Source: Ruminococcus sp. UBA4350
GTDB taxonomy: Bacteria; Bacillota; Clostridia; Oscillospirales; Ruminococcaceae
Length of the DNA stretch: 22,790 nucleotides
Assembly (NCBI GenBank): GCA_002394125.1
Contig: DGSY01000062.1
Coordinates: forward strand, 1 to 22,790
Reading direction: 5' to 3'
The position numbers and the translations under genes were made by a program. The notes under the pieces are model-generated. The model did not search any database. It saw only the letters and a list, made by a program, of their open reading frames with translations, and was not told the DNA's origin. Positions 1-5,565 of this stretch are shown piece by piece. Position 1 is the stretch's first letter; each line of letters starts with the position of its first letter.

Positions 1-1
1 G

Positions 2-1057
2 CGCGAGGAGCTCATCATGCGCACATCGGACAACAAGGCGCTCCGCATCTTCTGCACGACTGCACAGACCAAGGTTCGTCTGACCACGCTGATGCATGAT
101 ATGCAGTACCGCGCACAGAACTGCTGCCAGCAGTCCTCGTACAATCAGCCGCCGCACGTCAGCTACTATCTCGGCTCGGATGCACCGCTTCCGGCACGTC
201 CGAATGTAGTTGTCAACGGCAAGGGCACCGGCACCGGCACAACGGATCCTGTCATTGTTGATCCGGTTGTCACCGATGCACCGCAAACACCGGATCCCGT
301 CGCAGCAAACGGCAAATATGTCCGCGAGCTGAGTGTTCTGGATACTGCCAATGAAGCCGGCTGGTTCCTCTCCGATCAGCCCGCTGCAAAGGGCAGCACC
401 GTCTTCGGCGACAGAGACTATACCTACACTGCGATCCCGGATCAGCTTGCAGGGGCAGAGGTCATCGAGAGTGCCTGCGGCTCCAAGAACACCGATGCAC
501 AGCTTGCACAGTTCAAGGCCGGCGAGAAGATCGACGTCTTTGTTCTGCTTGACACCAGAGTTGAGACAAACGGCAATGTTCCGGCATGGCTTTCTGATTA
601 TCAGAAGACCGGCATGACTGCTGAGACGAGCAATGATGTGACATTCTCCGTCTACAAAAAGACATTTGACAAGGATGCTGCCGTCACGCTCGGCTCGAAC
701 AATATGACCGGCAATGTTGTCAACTATACGGTATTTGTCAAGGCAGCCGGCGCTGAGGTTCCGGCAGAGACCACGACGGTTCCGGTGACGACGACTGCAA
801 TCGAGACAACAACGACAACAACGACCACCGAGGCTGTCGTACCGCAGCAGACAATCCTGCGCGGCGATGTCAACTGCGACGGTGTGCGTGATGTCAGAGA
901 TGCGGTTCTGCTCTCCATGCTGATCGTGGAGTCCCCTGATGCAGTGGTCACTCAGCAGGGTATGCTGAATGCTGACTGCAACGGCGACGGCAGACGCACA
1001 ATGGATGACACAACGCTGCTCCTGCAATTCATCGCAAAGCTGATCAAAGAGCTTTGA
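2..1057 (+). CDS. C-terminal part of a cellulosomal rhamnogalacturonan lyase (PL11-like) with dockerin, cut by the window start
   Basis: The reading frame is open from base 2, so the ATG at 17 is probably internal and the gene starts outside the window. The first ~55 residues (REELIMRTSDN, TLMHDMQYR, YNQPPHVSYYLG) match my memory of the conserved end of PL11 rhamnogalacturonan lyases such as YesW, which cut the rhamnogalacturonan I backbone of pectin. A ~150-residue region beginning GKYVRELSVLD follows and looks like an accessory beta-sandwich module; I do not assign it to a family. A Thr-rich linker (ETTTTTTTTEA) then leads to a type I dockerin with two calcium-loop repeats (GDVNCDGVRDVRD and ADCNGDGRRTMDD), ending at KEL. 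The dockerin implies secretion and docking onto a scaffoldin cohesin. Stop TGA, followed by a strong terminator. The dockerin is very secure; the PL11 call rests on a short C-terminal piece. Confidence 0.82.
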   Translation, partial: REELIMRTSDNKALRIFCTTAQTKVRLTTLMHDMQYRAQNCCQQSSYNQPPHVSYYLGSDAPLPARPNVVVNGKGTGTGTTDPVIVDPVVTDAPQTPDPVAANGKYVRELSVLDTANEAGWFLSDQPAAKGSTVFGDRDYTYTAIPDQLAGAEVIESACGSKNTDAQLAQFKAGEKIDVFVLLDTRVETNGNVPAWLSDYQKTGMTAETSNDVTFSVYKKTFDKDAAVTLGSNNMTGNVVNYTVFVKAAGAEVPAETTTVPVTTTAIETTTTTTTTEAVVPQQTILRGDVNCDGVRDVRDAVLLSMLIVESPDAVVTQQGMLNADCNGDGRRTMDDTTLLLQFIAKLIKEL

Positions 1058-1107
1058 TCTTTGATATTTGATCTTCAAAGTTTCCATCCTTCTGTTTTAC
1101 GGGTTTT

Positions 1108-1140
1108 GCGCTGTCCTGATTTGTCAGGGCAGCGCGTTTT
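1108..1140 (+). terminator. Rho-independent terminator of the dockerin gene
   Basis: A 12-bp stem (GCGCTGTCCTGA with TCAGGGCAGCGC, one G-T pair) closes a TTTG loop and is followed by GTTTTGT. It lies 50 bp after the stop codon of the dockerin gene. Confidence 0.88.
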
Positions 1141-1149
1141 GTCGGGCGG

Positions 1150-1271
1150 GCCGGCGCGGAGCCCGCGCTGGCGATTTGCTAAAGGCACGGTCGCGCTCAC
1201 GCTCCGAATCACACAAATACACGCCGCTGTTCGCGGCTTTTGTACAGCGACTATGTTTGTTATCCGGAGCG
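1150..1271. repeat. Non-coding foldback region with nested inverted repeats
   Basis: No convincing gene is present. Position 1151-1171 forms a 9-bp hairpin (CCGGCGCGG, loop AGC, CCGCGCTGG with one G-T pair). Positions 1200-1206 (CGCTCCG) and 1265-1271 (CGGAGCG) are perfect inverted repeats enclosing a smaller hairpin (GCCGC, loop TGTTC, GCGGC, at 1223-1237) followed by TTTTGT. The whole segment can fold back on itself and abuts the MITE-like element at 1278. It may be another palindromic repeat or the remains of one. Confidence 0.45.
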
Positions 1272-1277
1272 CCATCC

Positions 1278-1455
1278 TAGGGAAGCACTGGTTAAATCTG
1301 GTGCGCAGGATGCGCAGTCAGATTTTTCGTCAGATTGTATGAAAACGACGCCGCTGGGCTGACGCCCAGCAAGGAGTTTTCGTGCAAGATGACGGAAAAT
1401 ATGCAAGCAGATTGCGTGCCAAGCCGTCAGGCGGGATTTAATCAGTGATTCCCTA
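1278..1455. mobile_element. MITE-like non-coding element with terminal inverted repeats
   Basis: The ends are inverted copies: 1279-1298 AGGGAAGCACTGGTTAAATC against 1435-1454, whose reverse complement AGGGAATCACTGATTAAATC matches 18 of 20 bases, with one further T/A pair outside. The 178-bp body has no credible ORF and folds back: a perfect central hairpin GCTGGGC-TGAC-GCCCAGC (1353-1370), flanking GAAAAC/GTTTTC (1341-1346, 1376-1381), and TTTTTCGTCA/TGACGGAAAA further out. This architecture fits a miniature inverted-repeat element moved by a transposase encoded elsewhere. No clear target-site duplication is visible, so mobility is inferred from structure. Confidence 0.6.
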
Positions 1456-1554
1456 AGCATTGGTCAAGCCTTCTTCCATAAAACGCTGCGGTAATATCCG
1501 GTTCGGAGAGATAGGGGGAATATATACGCATATTTATCACACAAGCTTCTGAAA

Positions 1555-1641
1555 TACACACATTTCCCGCCGAAATATTCACATTCCGTGCCTGAATTTT
1601 CACAATTCGCTTTTTCGGTTTTCATATTCGCCTGTTAAAAT
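1555..1641 (+). promoter_or_regulatory. Four phased direct repeats next to a candidate -10 box
   Basis: Imperfect copies of a TTTTCACATTCGCC-like sequence begin at 1555, 1576, 1597 and 1619, at intervals of 21, 21 and 22 bp (two helical turns). The clearest copies are TATTCACATTCCG, TTTTCACAATTCGC and TTTTCATATTCGCC. A possible -10 box TAAAAT lies at 1636-1641, 60 bp before the start codon; its -35 region (around 1613-1618) is poor, as expected for an activator-dependent promoter. Function is inferred from spacing and position; the regulator is unknown. From 1456 to 1554 I see only AT-rich DNA with no recognisable element. Confidence 0.4.
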
Positions 1642-1701
1642 AAGACCATAGAACAAAGCAAACCCGAAACGAAACCGAAATCTTTGAAAGGATGCGATGA
1701 T

Positions 1702-3243
1702 ATGAAAAAACTGGTACTGACTGCAATGGCACTGACGGCGGTCATGGCGCTGAGCCTGACGGCGTGCAGCTTCACGGAAAGCGGGGAGGATCGAATTGAT
1801 CTGAACGGCACTTCTTCTTCGGAGACGGCGGCGGATGCCGGCGCTGCACAGGAATCTGCGGCGGAACCGGCAGCTGATTCCGCTGAGGATTCGGTGATCT
1901 CCGCAAATGCCCTGACGGAAACGAATTCCGGCAGCATCAGCGGAATGCTCGATACGACCTCTCTGTTCACGAACCGTGATCTGCTCCAGACGGCGGATCT
2001 GACCGATGCAAAGACGCTGACCGTTTCGGATGGCGCGGCGCTCAGCATCACCGAGGAAGGCGTCTATGTCCTCAAGGGCAGCGGCAAGGACTGCACCGTC
2101 ACCGTCAATGCGGACGAGAGCGCAAAGGTGCAGATCGTTCTGGACGGCGTATCCATTACAAACAGTGACTTCCCCGCGATCTATGTGATCTCGGCGGATA
2201 AGGTCTTTGTCACGACGACCGACAGCGAGAATTCGCTGAGCGTCACCGGCAGCTTCCGCGCAGACGGCGAGACGAATACCGATGCGGTCATCTTCTCGAA
2301 ATCGGATCTGGTGCTGAACGGCGCAGGCAAGCTGGATGTGCAGTCCGCATCCGGCAACGGCATCACCTCAAAGGACGATCTCCGGATCACCGGCGGAACC
2401 TACACAGTCAGCAGCAAGCTGGACTCCTTCGAGGCAAATGATTCGATTGCAGTCTCCGGCGGCACATTCACAGTCGATTCTGACAAGGACGCATTCCACT
2501 GCGAGAATGACAACGCAGAGGGTACGGTTTATATCGCGGACGGTACCTTTACGCTGACCGCGGAGAGCGACGGCATTCAGGCGACCGATCTGCTCCAGAT
2601 CGACGGCGGCACATTTACGATCACCTCCGCAGAGGGTCTGGAATCCACCTATGTGCAGATCAACGGCGGCACGATCAATATCAGCGCAAGCGATGACGGC
2701 ATCAATGCGGTGAGCATGACGAACAAGTATGATACGGTTGTCGAGATCAACGGCGGCGAGCTGACCATTGTCATGGGACAGGGCGACACCGACGCGATCG
2801 ACGCAAACGGTTCGATCTATGTCAACGGCGGCACGGTCAATATTACCGCACCGACATCCTCCTTCGATTACGATGCTGAGGCGCAGCTCAACGGCGGCAC
2901 GGTCATTATCAACGGCGAGCAGGTCAATGAGATCCCGCAGAGCATGATGGGCGGCCCCGGCGGAATGGGCAGTCACGGCGGCTTCGGCGGCGGCATGGGC
3001 AGACCGGACGGAGAAGGCGGCATGGGCGGCTTCGGCAGACCGGAGGACATGGAAGGCTTTGAGGACGGCGGAATGCCGTTCCCCGGTGAGGGCGGCGAAT
3101 CCGGTGAATTCGGCGGCTTCGGCGGCGGACGCGGCGGCAGAGGCGGCAAGGGCGGCTTCAGGCAGTCCGGCACGCAGGACAGCGCGACCTCTGCATTCAG
3201 CGACGCAGCACTCAGCGGCGCTTCCGAACACGGCGAAATCTGA
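1702..3243 (+). CDS. Cthe_2159-like carbohydrate-binding beta-helix lipoprotein (DUF4353 family)
   Basis: I chose the ATG at 1702 because AAAGGA (1687-1692) lies 9 nt upstream and it gives a clean lipoprotein signal peptide: MKK, hydrophobic core, lipobox LTAC with Cys22. An acidic, Ala/Ser-rich spacer follows. Residues ~90-410 form a long series of short beta-strand repeats of the type LQIDGGTFTITSA and VQINGGTINISASDDGINA, typical of a right-handed parallel beta-helix. The Clostridium thermocellum homologue Cthe_2159 is known to bind cellulose and polygalacturonic acid. Residues ~414-490 form a Gly-rich tail (GGPGGMG, GGFGGG, RGGRGGKGG), after which the protein ends in a short Ser/Ala-rich stretch. 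It probably sits on the outer membrane face and captures pectin or cellulose, which fits the adjacent rhamnogalacturonan lyase. The family call is from repeat pattern and architecture; 513 residues. Confidence 0.8.
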   Translation: MKKLVLTAMALTAVMALSLTACSFTESGEDRIDLNGTSSSETAADAGAAQESAAEPAADSAEDSVISANALTETNSGSISGMLDTTSLFTNRDLLQTADLTDAKTLTVSDGAALSITEEGVYVLKGSGKDCTVTVNADESAKVQIVLDGVSITNSDFPAIYVISADKVFVTTTDSENSLSVTGSFRADGETNTDAVIFSKSDLVLNGAGKLDVQSASGNGITSKDDLRITGGTYTVSSKLDSFEANDSIAVSGGTFTVDSDKDAFHCENDNAEGTVYIADGTFTLTAESDGIQATDLLQIDGGTFTITSAEGLESTYVQINGGTINISASDDGINAVSMTNKYDTVVEINGGELTIVMGQGDTDAIDANGSIYVNGGTVNITAPTSSFDYDAEAQLNGGTVIINGEQVNEIPQSMMGGPGGMGSHGGFGGGMGRPDGEGGMGGFGRPEDMEGFEDGGMPFPGEGGESGEFGGFGGGRGGRGGKGGFRQSGTQDSATSAFSDAALSGASEHGEI

Positions 3244-3296
3244 ACGGTTTCGCAGCGCATTTCACACTCTCCCTCTCACATCCATAGAATGATTTT

Positions 3297-3326
3297 CGGA
3301 GTCCGGAAACGGGCTCCGTTTCTTTT
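3297..3326 (+). terminator. Rho-independent terminator of the beta-helix lipoprotein gene
   Basis: CGGAGTCCG-GAAA-CGGGCTCCG (9-bp stem with one G-T pair and a GNRA-type loop), followed by TTTCTTTT. Confidence 0.85.
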
Positions 3327-3424
3327 CAGATCACGCGGAACAGTAAAATTTAGCGAATCAGTCTAAAAAGTGAACATATATCTGCACGGGAAATAAACCT
3401 CTGTAAAAATTTTCTGTCGAACAG

Positions 3425-3453
3425 TTGACTTTTTGCGGATTCCGTGGTACAAT
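3425..3453 (+). promoter_or_regulatory. Sigma-70/SigA-type promoter for the SGNH lipoprotein gene
   Basis: TTGACT (3425-3430), a 17-bp spacer and TACAAT (3448-3453) match the consensus in 10 of 12 positions with ideal spacing. Transcription should start near 3460, ~30 nt before the ATG. A 10-bp palindrome CGGGTACCCG (3480-3489) lies between the weak Shine-Dalgarno AGAAAG and the start codon. Confidence 0.85.
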
Positions 3454-3491
3454 AAAAGCTGAAATAGAATAAAAGAAAGCGGGTACCCGAT

Positions 3492-4436
3492 ATGAAAAAT
3501 ACGAAAATTCAGGCAATCGGCATCAGTGTTCTTCTGGCGGCAGCTCTCTGCGCGACCGGATGCGGCGAATCCTCAATCTCTGACGGGATCGCTGAGGTGC
3601 AAACAACCGTGACCGCGACCAGCACGACAGCCGCAACGACTGCTGCGCCGGAAACGACCACCGACATCACGACGACCGGTGAGGAGACCACGACCACCGA
3701 GGAAGTGACGACGACCGAGGAGGTCACCACAGTCGAGGAAACGACCGTCGAGACCACTACGACGGAGGCAGTTCCCGTGGATCCGGCTGCACCGGATGAA
3801 TTCGGCCTGACCGCTGAGGACCGCGCATTCCTCAAGGATACGGTCTTTGTCGGCGACAGCATTTGCAGCGGCCTGCGCGTATACAAGATCCTGCCGGATG
3901 AGAATGTCCTTGCGGCGGGCAGCGTGGCAGCGCGCAATGTCTTCGAGTTCACCTACAATGTCGGCGGCAACGAGTACAGCCTTGCCTATGCGCTGACCGT
4001 TCTCAAGCCGCGCTATGTCATCTTCTCGATGGGCATGAACGATGTCAATATGACGACGCCGGAGCAGTACTGCACAAATTATGACAATGTTGTCAAGACG
4101 GTGCAGACCGTTCTGCCGGATGCGAAGTATTTCATCGCTTCGATCACGCCGATCGCAGCGGAATCCGACTTCACCACGAATGAGCGGATCGACCTGTTCA
4201 ATCAGACGCTCAAGACACATCTGACCGGCGGCGAGACCGGCTATGTCGATGTGGCGACCGGTCTGAAGGCGGACTGGATCAATGCACTGGAGAAGGATAA
4301 CAACGGCGGCGACGGCATTCACCTTGCGCCGGCCGCATATTACAAGTATCTGAATCAGATCTGTGATCAGCTTGTTGATACGAAGATCGTCGGCGGCTAC
4401 GGCGACGGCATTGCCTACGGCTGGGCGAAAACCTGA
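3492..4436 (+). CDS. SGNH/GDSL-family hydrolase lipoprotein with Thr/Glu-rich linker
   Basis: This is a predicted secreted, lipid-anchored esterase. MKNTK plus a hydrophobic stretch ends in the lipobox ATGC (Cys24). Residues ~38-93 are a low-complexity Thr/Glu linker (TTTTEEVTTTEEVTT). Residues ~105-310 carry the SGNH motifs: GDSI with the nucleophile Ser123 (block I), GMND (181-184, block III) and DGIHL (274-278) with the catalytic Asp/His pair. Such enzymes remove acetyl or other acyl groups from polysaccharides or lipids; the substrate cannot be told here. A cell-wall or plant-glycan acetylesterase is the most natural guess given the pectin-related genes upstream. It has its own promoter and terminator, so it is probably monocistronic. 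Shine-Dalgarno is weak (AGAAAG, ~13 nt upstream). Confidence 0.85.
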   Translation: MKNTKIQAIGISVLLAAALCATGCGESSISDGIAEVQTTVTATSTTAATTAAPETTTDITTTGEETTTTEEVTTTEEVTTVEETTVETTTTEAVPVDPAAPDEFGLTAEDRAFLKDTVFVGDSICSGLRVYKILPDENVLAAGSVAARNVFEFTYNVGGNEYSLAYALTVLKPRYVIFSMGMNDVNMTTPEQYCTNYDNVVKTVQTVLPDAKYFIASITPIAAESDFTTNERIDLFNQTLKTHLTGGETGYVDVATGLKADWINALEKDNNGGDGIHLAPAAYYKYLNQICDQLVDTKIVGGYGDGIAYGWAKT

Positions 4437-4458
4437 CCGAATAAAGGAAGTATGAAAG

Positions 4459-4492
4459 AAAGCACTGTTCCGCTTCGGAGCAGTGCTTTTTT
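4459..4492 (+). terminator. Rho-independent terminator between the SGNH gene and tcdA
   Basis: A 14-bp stem (AAAGCACTGTTCCG with CGGAGCAGTGCTTT, one G-T pair), CTT loop and a T6 run. It ends only 15 bp before the tcdA start codon, so tcdA expression needs read-through or a promoter hidden in this hairpin region. Confidence 0.92.
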
Positions 4493-4507
4493 GAGAAAGG
4501 AGAAAAT

Positions 4508-5251
4508 ATGCCGGATCAATTTTCACGCACGGAGCTGCTGCTCGGCAGTGCGGGCATCGAAAAGCTGCACCGGAGCCGCGTCGCGGTATTCGGGATCGGC
4601 GGCGTCGGCGGCTATGCGGTCGAGGCGCTGGCGCGGAGCGGCATCGGTACGCTCGACCTGATTGATAATGACACCGTGAGCCTGACGAATCTCAACCGGC
4701 AGATCATCGCGCTGCACAGCACGATCGGACAGTACAAGGTCGATGCCGCGGCAGCGCGTGTGCATGATATCTGCCCGGAGACGGCGGTTAACTGCTATCG
4801 CTGCTTCTATCTGCCGGAGTCTGCGGCGGAATTCGATTTTTCGCAGTATGATTATGTGATCGACGCGATCGACACGGTCAAGGGGAAGATCGGCATTATC
4901 ATGCAGGCGCAGGCGGCAGGTGTGCCGGTGATCTCCAGCATGGGGACGGGCAACAAGCTCGATCCGTCGGCGCTGCGCGTGACGGATATTTACAGCACAA
5001 AGGGCTGCCCGCTGGCGCGCGTCATGCGGACGGAGCTGCGAAAGCGCGGCGTCAGATCGCTGAAGGTCGTGTATTCGGAGGAGCTGCCGCAGCGTCCGGA
5101 TCCGGCGCTCTATGAGGTGCTGATGGCGGCGGAGGGCGGTGTCCGGCGGAGCATTCCCGGCTCGACGGCATTTGTACCGCCGGCTGCGGGGCTTCTGCTT
5201 GCATCGACGGTCGTGCATGATCTGCTGAGCAGTATTGAATCGGGAAAATAA
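4508..5251 (+). CDS. tcdA: tRNA threonylcarbamoyladenosine dehydratase (TcdA, E1/ThiF-like)
   Basis: TcdA is an ATP-dependent cytoplasmic enzyme that cyclises t6A at tRNA position 37 to ct6A. The 247-residue protein begins with QFSRTELLLG, typical of TcdA. It has the nucleotide-binding GIGGVGG (29-35), the DNDTVSLTNLNRQ segment (53-65) that places Asp and Arg at the ATP, and the DAIDT motif. The C-terminal part contains RRSIPGS and PPAAGLLLAS, the usual end of this subfamily. An E1-type MoeB/ThiF activator is less likely because no MoeB-type paired CxxC zinc motif is visible. The start is supported by AAAGGAG (4496-4502), 5 nt before the ATG. No partner sulfurtransferase gene (csdA/csdE) is nearby. 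Confidence 0.9.
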   Translation: MPDQFSRTELLLGSAGIEKLHRSRVAVFGIGGVGGYAVEALARSGIGTLDLIDNDTVSLTNLNRQIIALHSTIGQYKVDAAAARVHDICPETAVNCYRCFYLPESAAEFDFSQYDYVIDAIDTVKGKIGIIMQAQAAGVPVISSMGTGNKLDPSALRVTDIYSTKGCPLARVMRTELRKRGVRSLKVVYSEELPQRPDPALYEVLMAAEGGVRRSIPGSTAFVPPAAGLLLASTVVHDLLSSIESGK

Positions 5252-5272
5252 ACGGGTAGAACAGGTAAAAAT

Positions 5273-5456
5273 GATTTGGTTAAATGGAGCCCAAATCAAA
5301 AGTTTCGCGCAAGCCTTTTCAAAGGCTTGCGGGGTCGAGGGGCAGCGCCCCTCGTCGCTCTCCGCAGAGAGCGAAATTCCCCCAGCGTTCAAGAGCTCAG
5401 TGGGCTTGGGGATCTGCGATAGAGGTCCCCATTCCTAAATAGCATCGCGAAGCGAT
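5273..5456. repeat. Tandem array of short perfect hairpins (REP-type intergenic element)
   Basis: The gap between tcdA and the opposing operon is filled by consecutive inverted repeats: GATTTGG/CCAAATC (5273-5297), GCAAGCCTTT/AAAGGCTTGC (5309-5330), CGAGGGGC-AGC-GCCCCTCG (5336-5354), TCGCTCTC-CGCA-GAGAGCGA (5355-5374), GGGGA/TCCCC (5409-5430) and ATCGC-GAA-GCGAT (5444-5456). No convincing gene is present. The central three-hairpin block resembles an intergenic repeat I associate with Ruminococcus and relatives; its copy number here is unknown. It may also stop transcription from the tcdA side. Confidence 0.7.
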
Positions 5457-5524
5457 TCCTTATTTTTATTCAAACTCTGTCCGACCTTTGCCGGAATCCG
5501 CATAAAAATGTATGCATCCCGAAT

Positions 5525-5562
5525 GAACCGCCTGAATGCGCTGATATGCATTCAGGCGGTTC
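5525..5562 (-). terminator. Probable terminator of the polysaccharide operon (long inverted repeat)
   Basis: A perfect 15-bp stem, GAACCGCCTGAATGC (5525-5539) with its complement at 5548-5562, and an 8-nt loop, starts 3 bp beyond the stop codon of the last operon gene. On the minus strand a T-rich tract (ATTTTTA) follows only after ~14 nt, so it is not a textbook intrinsic terminator. It may also act as a 3' stabiliser or work in both directions between converging transcripts. Confidence 0.65.
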
Positions 5563-5565
5563 TGA

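Noticed and set aside
1278..1455. CRISPR or tRNA-like structure in the hairpin-rich left intergenic region
   Set aside because: There are no regularly spaced identical repeats and no cloverleaf with CCA-type end or anticodon arm; the inverted terminal repeats explain the structure.
1061..1460. Several short open frames in the gap between the dockerin gene and the lipoprotein
   Set aside because: They run across the terminator, the foldback segment and the inverted-repeat element, with no Shine-Dalgarno or recognisable product.
2368..3231. Minus-strand open frame of 287 codons opposite the beta-helix lipoprotein
   Set aside because: Mirror image of repetitive beta-helix and Gly-rich coding sequence; Ala-rich low-complexity product and no start signals.
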